From: Adonisia turfae CCMR0081
Lineage (GTDB): Bacteria; Cyanobacteriota; Cyanobacteriia; Phormidesmidales; Phormidesmidaceae
Direction of reading: 5' to 3'
Length of the DNA: 34,612 bases
Assembly (NCBI RefSeq): GCF_011009555.1
Contig: NZ_QXHD01000004.1
Coordinates: forward strand, 2,648,334-2,682,945
Shown here: one piece after another, positions 7,401 through 13,708 of the stretch
Position numbering within the stretch: position 1 is the stretch's first letter
Layout: each line of letters begins with the position of its first letter
Program-made: the position numbers and the translations under genes
Notes under the pieces: model-generated
The model's input: the letters and a program-made list of their open reading frames with translations, nothing else
Database searches by the model: none
What the model was told of the DNA's origin: nothing

Positions 7401-7672
7401 TCTTCTAGCTTGTCTGTGACCTGATTTTCGAGGGTCTCGGCATCGGTCCCCCCCCAGGTGGTGGTGATCATGGCCCGAGCAATTTTAATTTCGGGATCGC
7501 CCTCCTTCACCATGGAGAAATAGCCCATCAGGCCCCCCATCATCAGCATAAAGCAGAGGAGAATGGCAAAGATCTGCTGAGTAAAGAAGAATTCCATCCA
7601 GGCGGGAACTGACGAGATATCAGCACCCTTCTCAGTTTCAGGAGCAGCCGTAACGTGCTCGTCAATTTGCAT
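4406..7672 (-). CDS. RND-family efflux permease (AcrB/HAE1-like)
   Basis: The 1088-residue inner-membrane transporter has the duplicated RND layout. TM1 lies at about 29-52, followed by a large periplasmic porter region. TM2-TM6 occupy about 370-525, TM7 about 563-582, then a second periplasmic region, and TM8-TM12 lie in the last 170 residues. Motifs include GMILALGLLVDVFILMLEG in TM4 and GIVVNDAIVMVET in TM10 (N995, D996). Family members export drugs, lipids or other amphiphiles using the proton gradient, with a periplasmic adaptor and an outer-membrane TolC-like channel. The adaptor gene lies immediately upstream with a 5-nt gap, so they form an operon. One oddity: TM4 of AcrB has two adjacent aspartates in the proton relay, whereas here only D432 is present and the next residue is valine. 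The TolC partner is not in the window. The substrate cannot be read from the sequence. Confidence 0.93.
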   Translation of the reverse strand: MQIDEHVTAAPETEKGADISSVPAWMEFFFTQQIFAILLCFMLMMGGLMGYFSMVKEGDPEIKIARAMITTTWGGTDAETLENQVTDKLEEEIKSLQGLDDFTSATFNSFSIINVAFKAESPVAESIQELRGKVDDAETELPEESTGREKPDFEQLSQQDSPVLTLALTGEGLDIGLLSQASEDLQERLESVQNVREVNLGGQRDEVIHVQMIPSRLTTLGIAATQVRDAIQGGNIDRSWDLVRDDEIGAQVRLYGRFRTLEDLKNLPVTRLDENRVVLLSEVADVYQGLERETQRAFLSWEGSEFSPTINLEVVKVAGSDTIQVIEDVLAEMELVKNDPSIWLHGMDYQVLTNDADTIRSDLANLGSNVLQASLLVFAILFVALTWREALIAGLAIPMTFAGVLFILWMLGYTLNTMVTVGMILALGLLVDVFILMLEGLHDGIFVQGLSFPKAAIKTVQTYASPAFTGQLTTILAMAPLMAISGTLGKYIRLIPISAITCLVMSYALALLAVIPLSRFLLGNQGGSGESKTYVDRLTEAASEKFSHWSLRMTIPNRHVARLWTAGAIALFVCAILLFSQLPSSLFAVSDDNKLSLNVELPPAATLETSQEVADRMGEVVRNYSDPNGEKVFESVVKLVGKRSNLVATSEIKPGNADYFVGLSAVLVDRNQRARDSFKYAYDLKVQLEKEIIRNYPGAVLSTGFPLSGGGSDPIQIEIFGDDLQTLREISSEVQQALREIPGTMDVRDDLGNLREDYKLVPKRESLNFYGISQDEVGLQGRYLMIDNDVGDFSIGSGEEDLEIRLSTQWPSQQGRIGGPSRLDEFATMRFINSDGEAISPDALLEEVPGAVPLAITHRDTQRSVTVLAKVIPGQDFYDSQILAELTPKLEAMQYDPNDEGNADRWPRGYSYRFGGDADTSSETFGSAGQMLVVAIFLVFAVLVLQFGSYTQPLIIILTIPFALIGTLFGFFLLRLSFSFPAMIGVIALVGIVVNDAIVMVETMNERRKEGLDVRHAAAAGASDRLRPILTTSITTIIGLLPLALSDAQWFPLCMAIIFGLLSATLIALLVVPGLYLQLTPTNSKAVL

Positions 7673-7677
7673 AGTGC

Positions 7678-9183
7678 TTAATTTCGGTCAACAATCTCGA
7701 CGGGGGTGCCATCTACCAGACGGTTTTGGCCTTCGATTACCACCAGCTCACCGGGTTCAATACCGGAGAGAATTTCTACGCCAGATAATCCTTCAATCCC
7801 GCCGGTAATGCGTCGCTGTTGGACGGTACCATCAGTTTCATTGACGACAAAGGCATAATATTGCTGATTTCTGGAGACTAGAGCCCCGAGGGGTAAAACC
7901 ACGGCATCGTTATCGCGAGCCACTTCAATCCATACATAAACCCGGCCCCCTACCTTTAAATTACCGACCTGTTCCAGGTTTCGAATCGTGATTTCAGTGC
8001 CCCGACTGCCAGGTGTTTGGGAAGGGCTAACCGCAAATACTTGACCACCACTGCCCCGCTGTCTAGCAATATCAAGTAATCCCTGGGAGTTAGCTCCAGC
8101 TGCCTGGAGCGCACTGACCTCTTCTTCTAAGACAACATAGGCTCGCTGACCGGGCTTAATCTCTCCGGCTTCCCCTGCCTGTAGTTCGATCTCTACTTCA
8201 AAGGATTGAGGATCAACTACCACGATGGGGGCAGACTCAATCAAATCTTGGGGGCTGCTTGTATTGAGATATTGGGTGCTCCAATACTCCCCTTCTCGAA
8301 TGTTGATATAAGCCACCACTCCATCCAATGGAGAGACTAACTGTGTATCTTCTAGGTCAACGGCACTTTGATTAAGGCGAGCCACTGACGCATTCACCCC
8401 TGCTTCGGAAGAACGAATGCTCTCGCCGGCAGAGCGGACATCTTGTTCAGCGGTCTTCAGGGCGGCGGCGGCCTGGTCTACTCGGTTGATGTAGGCGTCG
8501 CGATCGCTTTCCGATACTGCCCCCTGCTCAAATAAATTCTCATAACGCTGTAACTCAGTCTCAGCCAGGGCCAGGTCCGACTTAGCCTTTTCTAGATTCG
8601 CCTGGGATTGCAATAAACTGGCTCTGGACTGGTTTAGTTGGGTTTCTGAAACTTGGATATCCGCCTCAGCGGTAGCAATGCTAGATTCCTGTCTGCGGGC
8701 ATCAATGGTGGCCAGCAGCTGCCCCTGGGAGACAAAATCTCCTTCTCGCAGTTCGACGCCATCGACCTTAGCCACATAAATAATGTCACCACTGGCCTGA
8801 AAGTTAAGTATCCGCCGTCGGACTGGCCAAACGGAACCTTCATCAAACACCCATCCCTGGATTGGCCCTTTTTGCGCCCTGAGCACCCTTATGGGTAAAC
8901 GAGATTGATTGGTTGCATCGTCTGTTTCTTCTAATGGGGGAGCGGCTGTCAATGTTTGATAGGCTTTTACACCCACAAATCCAGCTACCACTAACATAGC
9001 CAGGGCAACGGCTGGCCACAGCGGTTTCTTAGACTTACTACGCCATTTTGGCAAAGCACTGGATTGAGAAGCCGTATCTGTAGATGGGGGAGGCGTTTCG
9101 ACTGCCGTCTCTACATTAGTATTTGATGAATTATTGGATGACTGCTCAATCGGCGGTTGAGGGCTGATACCGTCAGAGGACAT
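7678..9183 (-). CDS. RND efflux periplasmic adaptor (HlyD/AcrA-type)
   Basis: The 501-residue membrane fusion protein starts with a Ser/Thr/Pro-rich cytoplasmic segment and one membrane anchor at about 54-74 (LWPAVALAMLVVAGFVGVKA). It has a lipoyl-type half-motif near 130-165, and a long Ala/Gln/Glu-rich coiled-coil hairpin from about 165 to 270. The second lipoyl half (DTQLVSPLDGVVAYINIREG) and the beta-barrel and membrane-proximal domains follow, to the end. It links the RND permease encoded directly downstream to an outer-membrane channel. There is no lipobox cysteine, so it is held by the transmembrane helix rather than a lipid. The ATG at 9183 opens the operon. The 160-nt gap upstream should hold the promoter, but I see no clear regulator gene or operator next to it. 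Confidence 0.92.
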   Translation of the reverse strand: MSSDGISPQPPIEQSSNNSSNTNVETAVETPPPSTDTASQSSALPKWRSKSKKPLWPAVALAMLVVAGFVGVKAYQTLTAAPPLEETDDATNQSRLPIRVLRAQKGPIQGWVFDEGSVWPVRRRILNFQASGDIIYVAKVDGVELREGDFVSQGQLLATIDARRQESSIATAEADIQVSETQLNQSRASLLQSQANLEKAKSDLALAETELQRYENLFEQGAVSESDRDAYINRVDQAAAALKTAEQDVRSAGESIRSSEAGVNASVARLNQSAVDLEDTQLVSPLDGVVAYINIREGEYWSTQYLNTSSPQDLIESAPIVVVDPQSFEVEIELQAGEAGEIKPGQRAYVVLEEEVSALQAAGANSQGLLDIARQRGSGGQVFAVSPSQTPGSRGTEITIRNLEQVGNLKVGGRVYVWIEVARDNDAVVLPLGALVSRNQQYYAFVVNETDGTVQQRRITGGIEGLSGVEILSGIEPGELVVIEGQNRLVDGTPVEIVDRN

Positions 9184-9346
9184 AGAGTAGGTAGTTGCGA
9201 AACTGTAACTATGGAACGTCCCGGATTAGATTTGCCTAATGTTGCCAAATAAATTTACTGAATGCTAGTCAACAAAGCACAAGTACACAGAGTTTAACAT
9301 CTGATTTTCAGGTCACCTAATGTCATGTTTTATCGTGTTAACGATG

Positions 9347-10018
9347 TTAATTGGAGCGGTGACTGAGATAGCTACCGATCAGAATAGCAATAAAAATAGA
9401 AGAGTACATCTGGCCTATAATAGCTTCCAAATTTGTTAATACTTGGGCAACTTCACTTAAAGGCACAATATCGCCATATCCCAAAGTAGTCAGGGTGGTA
9501 AAACTAAAATGTATTGTTCTGAGATAAGAGTCTACTCGTACAAGTGGTTGAGAGAAGGCATTAGCATCTAAAGTGTTCACAATGCCATACAACAACGCCC
9601 AGACAAACCCAATCAATAAATAAACACTAATACCACCTCGCACAATATCTATGGTGACTTCGGGCGTAGTAAAGATATCTCGACCAATCCAGTAGGCGGC
9701 TCCTGCTAAGTAAATGGCAAAAACAATTTGAGATATGAGGCTAAATGTTTGATTCAGATAAAAGCCCCCGTTCAGGGTAGAAATAACTTCTAAACAGAAG
9801 GCAATAATTGCGATCGCGCCATAAATGGCCAATAACTTTCGAGGTAGTGGAAAGCTGCTGATGATCAGCATAATCGTATACAACAGCAGCGAAATCAGGA
9901 AAATATTACCAATCCCAGCCTGCAAAAATGGCGATACCACAAAGGTTATCGCCAGTACAATTAGCAACTGTCGATATTTTTGCTTTTTGTTTTCTTGAAG
10001 AGATTTCATACAGGGCAT
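9347..10018 (-). CDS. Potassium-channel-family membrane protein
   Basis: The 223-residue protein has about six hydrophobic segments, at roughly 16-31, 34-56, 63-80, 96-111, 127-149 and 195-218. The last two flank a pore loop with the selectivity-filter sequence TTLTTLGYGD (filter 178-183). This marks an Ion_trans_2-type K+ channel. There is no C-terminal RCK domain and no arginine-rich voltage-sensor helix, so gating is unknown. The ATG at 10018 is used; another ATG three codons later is possible and neither has a clear ribosome site. It is a single gene, separated from the RND operon by 163 nt. A repeated 12-mer lies upstream. Confidence 0.85.
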   Translation of the reverse strand: MPCMKSLQENKKQKYRQLLIVLAITFVVSPFLQAGIGNIFLISLLLYTIMLIISSFPLPRKLLAIYGAIAIIAFCLEVISTLNGGFYLNQTFSLISQIVFAIYLAGAAYWIGRDIFTTPEVTIDIVRGGISVYLLIGFVWALLYGIVNTLDANAFSQPLVRVDSYLRTIHFSFTTLTTLGYGDIVPLSEVAQVLTNLEAIIGQMYSSIFIAILIGSYLSHRSN

Positions 10019-10052
10019 TAACTCTGGAATACCCCGATATTAATGGAGGATG

Positions 10053-10121
10053 TAATCTAAGTAGCAGCTATTTGCCAAACATCATAATATAGCTGAAGTC
10101 GATATCAATTAATCTAAGTAG
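10053..10121. promoter_or_regulatory. Two direct copies of TAATCTAAGTAG upstream of the channel gene
   Basis: TAATCTAAGTAG occurs at 10053-10064 and 10110-10121, 57 bp apart, within 105 nt upstream of the channel start. A related CTAAGTAGG occurs in the palindrome at 18150-18163. These may be operator sites or debris of a dispersed repeat; I cannot name a regulator. Confidence 0.4.
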
Positions 10122-10157
10122 GAATGTCTATGGGGGTTGGTAAACTCTGAATCCTTC

Positions 10158-10244
10158 AGTAGGTCAGTTCAAGCCTTTATAAAATGCAAGCGAGCTGTGT
10201 AACATCTGCGAGTTTGCTGCCAAAGCCAAAATTCTAGGGGCTTT
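10158..10244. repeat. Dispersed intergenic repeat, copy 1
   Basis: This 87-nt segment aligns with 18156-18241 at roughly 70 percent identity with only small gaps. Shared blocks are AGTAGGTCAG, TCTGCGAGTTT, CCAAA and GGGCTTT. Both copies are intergenic. I do not know the family. Confidence 0.7.
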
Positions 10245-10349
10245 CATTGGGTATTAGCTTTTAGCTTTTGGCTTTACCCTGGGTGCATTAATTCTGTTCT
10301 TTGGGATTGTTGTCAGTTAGTCTTATCGACAACTAAAAGGTCAGGACGA

Positions 10350-10682
10350 TCAGTTCAGTGACCTGATAACGTTGGAATATCTCTGTAAAACTTCTTGCCA
10401 TTGAGTCCCTCCCTGAGCTACAGCCGCTTGATGCTGTTCTGCTACCTGTTGGGGGGCATAAAAAAATTCATTCCGAACCTGGACGCGCACCAAGTTGTTG
10501 ATATCAGGTTCACTATAGTACCAGTTGCAGCCCAAATCTGGTGTAGGCTCCGATTCTGTTTTTAAGTTTTCTCGATTTTGTATCCACCAATCCAAGAACG
10601 GAGACAGATCAACTCCCACTGTAAAACTACTGAATTTGTAACTGGGTAGTGCCGATGCTTGCCATTCAGATTTTAGAGACAT
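10350..10682 (-). CDS. Hypothetical protein
   Basis: The 110-residue product is not one I recognise. It is soluble, rich in Trp, Gln and Asn, with no signal peptide. Its middle section (SPFLDWWIQNRENLKTESEP) and a C-terminal helix (WQEVLQRYSNVIRSLN) look like genuine protein. No strong ribosome site is seen. No partner gene is close: the channel gene is 330 nt away and the region upstream is empty. It may be a lineage-specific gene. Confidence 0.5.
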   Translation of the reverse strand: MSLKSEWQASALPSYKFSSFTVGVDLSPFLDWWIQNRENLKTESEPTPDLGCNWYYSEPDINNLVRVQVRNEFFYAPQQVAEQHQAAVAQGGTQWQEVLQRYSNVIRSLN

Positions 10683-11115
10683 GGGACCTAATATTTTGTG
10701 TCAATTACGCAGCTATTGAGAGCAATGTCACTGACGTTCAAGTAACTCTATTGAGCCAGAGACCTTAACCGTTTAACCCTGTGGTTACGTATGTCCTGCA
10801 CCCGCATAATTTGTGTAGGGCTCAGGGATGTTAACCAGAGCCGCTCACCCACCAGCATGATTTGGCAGGGCTCAGGGATGTTAACCAGAGCCGCTCACCT
10901 GGAAACATGGGAAAACATGGACCCATGGTTTAGAACTGCGGACTCCACTATGTAATACGTTCAAATATTCAAAGTTCTAGATCTACGGCAAATTAGCGCA
11001 ACTCTTCAGCGGAATTGCGCAAGTTTTCTCGGAACTGCCCTCAATCCACCGCTCTCTGGTGATTGATATAGCTGCGATCGCAACCTATTTTATCAGCTCT
11101 CTATCTCAATCCCCT
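10683..11115. other. Non-coding region between the hypothetical gene and the terminator
   Basis: No convincing gene. It contains the tandem repeat at 10800-10899, a GGAAACATGG/GAAAACATGG pair next to it, and a HIP1 palindrome (GCGATCGC) near 11074. A transcript ending at the terminator that follows could arise here. Confidence 0.4.
10800..10899. repeat. Two tandem copies of a 50-bp repeat
   Basis: An identical 33-bp block beginning AGGGCTCAGGGATGTT and ending CCGCTCACC lies at 10817-10849 and 10867-10899, exactly 50 bp apart. The sequence before each block is also similar (CACCCGCATAATTTG and CACCAGCATGATTTG), so the unit is about 50 bp with part of it diverged. Within each, GGCTC/GAGCC can pair as a hairpin. 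Confidence 0.85.
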
Positions 11116-11166
11116 TAGCCCAATAAAGGACCGCCTACCTTAATGGTCCTTTAGGCTATTTTTTGA
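11116..11166 (+). terminator. Strong rho-independent terminator with no gene before it
   Basis: TAAAGGACC (11124-11132) pairs perfectly with GGTCCTTTA (11145-11153). The stem extends through TAGCC (11116-11120) and GGCTA (11154-11158) with a 3-nt bulge, and is followed by a run of six T. No plus-strand gene ends just upstream; the hypothetical gene at 10350-10682 is on the other strand. It may end a small RNA. Confidence 0.7.
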
Positions 11167-11417
11167 TTTTTGCTGATAGCGCCCTAGTATCACGAGGTAT
11201 CGAAAATTTACGAGACGCATCAACTTTCATAGATAGTTACTATGGTCACAGATAAAACGATGCAAAAGGTTGATATATAAATTTTCGGATGAATATTATG
11301 AAAGCTCTCTACTGACAGTGGATAGGAGAAAAATGAGATTAACACCTTTAGGTCTTCTTTATGTTTTATTAGGATTTGATGAGGGTAGCTGTAAATGAGC
11401 GTGGGAATATTACCACG

Positions 11418-11517
11418 GTATACAAGGTGGAGGAGTTTTAGAGTCTTAGAACTTTTCGACAGGAGGAGATCTTCTAAGATGGCACATGCGGCATCTAAAT
11501 TTCTCTGCCTTGTATAC
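11418..11517. repeat. 10-bp inverted repeat spaced by 80 bp
   Basis: GTATACAAGG (11418-11427) and CCTTGTATAC (11508-11517) are exact complements. GTATACAAG occurs again near 13543. It could be the ends of a tiny remnant element or a long-range RNA stem; no target-site duplication is clear. Confidence 0.5.
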
Positions 11518-11529
11518 GCCCCTAACTAA
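11479..11529 (+). CDS. Possible 16-residue small ORF with a strong ribosome site
   Basis: AGGAGGAGA at 11461-11469 is the best Shine-Dalgarno-like sequence in this gap and lies about 10 nt before an ATG. The frame codes for 16 residues (MAHAASKFLCLVYAPN) and stops at TAA. Its 3' part contains the right arm of the spaced inverted repeat. It may be a small protein or leader peptide, or chance. It is 216 nt before the next gene, so direct coupling is unlikely. Confidence 0.25.
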   Translation: MAHAASKFLCLVYAPN

Positions 11530-11745
11530 CAATCTCGATAGTGTTCTTGATAATGTGGGTAATCTATAACAAGAATATTTAATTTAACTTTTTTAGTTAA
11601 ATTAACCGCTAAACAGTAGGTGTTATCAGGCAAAGATTGAATTATACTCAAACATTTTTTCAAAACCCTTTTTCTAAACAGCTTATCCAGAAATCTGGAT
11701 CATTGTTACCCATCATTCTGTATATATACCGTTTCGTCGCAACCT
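11530..11745. other. AT-rich upstream region of the REC-PAS-TPR gene
   Basis: The stretch is AT-rich with AATTTAACTTTTTTAG and TTAAATTAACC pairing near 11580-11606. It presumably holds the promoter of the signalling gene at 11746. I cannot assign promoter boxes with confidence. Confidence 0.3.
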
Positions 11746-12930
11746 ATGAAATCAACTATTGATGCACTCCTTGTGGAGGATAGCTCCTCTGATGCTCAGC
11801 TAGTGAAAAAAATTATCAACTTAGCAAGTGTTGACAAGCCTATATTTCATCATGTTCGTCGCTTTAATGAGGCACTGACTGTATTAGAAGTTAATACCTT
11901 TGATATTATTTTGTTAGATTTGCATTTACCGGATGGGGAAGGCTTATCTCTAATTAAACGATTAAAGCAGTTGGCACCTCAGACACCTATTGTTGTGCTC
12001 ACGGGCCTCCAGGATCAAACGGTTGTAGAGGCCGCGCTTCAAGCAGGCGTTCAGGATTATGTGGTCAAATCCGATTTTTTCTCTCCAGCTTACCTAAAGC
12101 AACTAGGCTATGTTAATGTGGGCCATCAACTTGTTCAACGTATTCAGTATGCAATTAAGCGAACAGAATCTAGCCAAAGACTCAATCAAGATCAAGAACG
12201 TTACGCATTAATTGCTCAGGAAGCGAACGATGGCATTTGGGATTGGAACTTAACAACAGACTCTATTTACTATTCTCCTCAGTGGAAATCCCTCCTGGGG
12301 CTAGAACATATACCCCTTAGTGACAACCCTGATGAATGGCTATCGCGCATTCATCCAGAGGATCAAGATCTGTTTGAGAAAAAGTTAAATAATTATTTGC
12401 AGCAGCAGCAGCAATCCCCATTTCATTGTGAGTATCGCATTCAACATCAAAATGGGGATTATCTTTGGGTGTTAACCCGGGCAACAGCCATGTGGGATCC
12501 AGCCGGTGTTGCTTATCGTCTGGTGGGCTGTCAAACCGACATGAGTATTAAAACGCAGTTGGCCCACACATCTCAGCAGGGCCAGGATGCGACTCAATCA
12601 ACGCTGCACTACATTGCAATTGGCATTCTCTCTAATTTAGCCAACCTTCACCTCGAACAAGATCAGCCAGATGAAGCGGTTTCCCTATTAGAAGGAACCT
12701 TGATGATGCGTAAATGGCTCTTAGGCAATGACCATGTTGATGTAATGGCAAATGTTTATCAGCTTGCCACCCTTTATGATAATCAAGGTCGTTATAAGAA
12801 AGCTAAGTTTCTTTATCAGGAGGCATTAGCTCTATTTGAAGAGAATTTGGGGGAGCATCACCCGACTACAAATGTAGTGCGAATTAAGGTGCTGCTGATT
12901 ACTAGAATGAATGATGCTATGGGTGTTTAA
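11746..12930 (+). CDS. Response regulator with REC, PAS and TPR domains
   Basis: The 394-residue protein begins with a receiver domain (about 5-125): acidic pair E11-D12, phosphoacceptor D58 in FDIILLDLHLPDG, T86 and K108. A PAS_3 domain covers about 145-262 (NDGIWDWNLTTDSIYY, EYRIQHQNGDYLWV). Tetratricopeptide repeats of the TPR_12 type cover about 280-385 (LANLHLEQDQPDEAVSLLEG, LATLYDNQGRYKKAKFLYQE). There is no kinase, DNA-binding or cyclase domain. The TPR end suggests a protein-protein output, an inference. The order REC-PAS-TPR is unusual to me. A CheY-like gene follows 17 nt later on the same strand, so the two probably form an operon. No clear ribosome site precedes the ATG; the start is chosen because the receiver fold begins at once. 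Confidence 0.88.
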   Translation: MKSTIDALLVEDSSSDAQLVKKIINLASVDKPIFHHVRRFNEALTVLEVNTFDIILLDLHLPDGEGLSLIKRLKQLAPQTPIVVLTGLQDQTVVEAALQAGVQDYVVKSDFFSPAYLKQLGYVNVGHQLVQRIQYAIKRTESSQRLNQDQERYALIAQEANDGIWDWNLTTDSIYYSPQWKSLLGLEHIPLSDNPDEWLSRIHPEDQDLFEKKLNNYLQQQQQSPFHCEYRIQHQNGDYLWVLTRATAMWDPAGVAYRLVGCQTDMSIKTQLAHTSQQGQDATQSTLHYIAIGILSNLANLHLEQDQPDEAVSLLEGTLMMRKWLLGNDHVDVMANVYQLATLYDNQGRYKKAKFLYQEALALFEENLGEHHPTTNVVRIKVLLITRMNDAMGV

Positions 12931-12947
12931 GAGGGTGGTTCTGGTTC

Positions 12948-13373
12948 ATGGATGCTCCTATTCTTTTAGTGGAAGATTCATCGACAGATGCGGCTATTAT
13001 GCTCACAGCTTTTAGGTGTATTGGTTATGCGGGACATATAGAGATTGTTAAGGATGGTATTCAAGCTCTGAACTGGCTGGAACAGTTGCTCAGCAATGGA
13101 ATGGCCGATTTACCTCAGTTGATTCTGTTGGATCTCAACTTACCCCGTAAATCTGGCCATGAAATGCTACAGGAAATCAAGGGCCATCATCAGCTGCGAA
13201 GGATCCCAGTGATTATTGTTTCTAGCTCTTCGCGGGAGGATGATATTGCCAAGAGCTATGAGCTATATGCAAACGCCTATATTGCTAAACCAATTGTCCT
13301 CGAAGAGTATAAATTAACGGCTCAGCATATCTATGATTTTTGGCTTAAAACTGCCAAGGTACAGTTGCTATAG
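12948..13373 (+). CDS. Rcp1-like single-domain response regulator
   Basis: The 141-residue receiver has E9-D10, phosphoacceptor D62 in LILLDLNLPRKSG, SSS at 92-94 and K114-P115. The late LNLPRKSGHEML and AYIAKPI motifs and the C-terminal IYDFW helix are those of the Rcp1 family, small receivers phosphorylated by cyanobacterial phytochromes. A GAGGGTGG sequence before the ATG is a plausible ribosome site. It lies directly downstream of the REC-PAS-TPR gene and 5 kb from the phytochrome gene. Either that phytochrome or the CheB-CheR kinase could be its partner, an inference. A bidirectional terminator follows. Confidence 0.88.
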   Translation: MDAPILLVEDSSTDAAIMLTAFRCIGYAGHIEIVKDGIQALNWLEQLLSNGMADLPQLILLDLNLPRKSGHEMLQEIKGHHQLRRIPVIIVSSSSREDDIAKSYELYANAYIAKPIVLEEYKLTAQHIYDFWLKTAKVQLL

Positions 13374-13410
13374 GTGATGTATATGGTAGTAACTTAAACA
13401 CTCCTATAAA

Positions 13411-13455
13411 AAATACTCTCTAGCAGCCAAAACCTATAGCTACTAGAGAGTATTT
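13411..13455. terminator. Bidirectional terminator between convergent signalling genes
   Basis: AAATACTCTCTAG (13411-13423) pairs perfectly over 13 bp with CTAGAGAGTATTT (13443-13455), with TAGC/GCTA extending it inward. On the minus strand the stem is followed by six T, which fits the end of the large kinase gene. On the plus strand it follows the Rcp1-like gene. The rest of the 335-nt gap has no gene that I can see. Confidence 0.8.
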
Positions 13456-13708
13456 GCTAATGGAATATACGAAGTAAGGCATCTGCCGTGAAAAGACTTG
13501 AGTACCTATCCTGTAAAATACTAAGTCTACTACCTTTGTTTCGTATACAAGATTATTGTATCTACTGTTGTTAGGGGTAGAGCTGCCTAAATATTAAGAC
13601 AGCCTGAAAGGTTGCTACCATTGTGAGTACGAAGGGGATACTACAGGTGCTGACGTTAGGGAATGGGGCATCGGGCATCGAGAAAATAGCTGGTGCTTTA
13701 TGTAACAA

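Noticed and set aside
10800..10899. CRISPR array
   Set aside because: Only two repeats of 33 bp with a 17-nt spacer, related linkers and no cas genes; a tandem duplication fits better.
10895..10926. Yfr2/Cyano-1-type small RNA because of GGAAACATGG
   Set aside because: A short motif match from memory without the expected surrounding structure; not enough to name the family.
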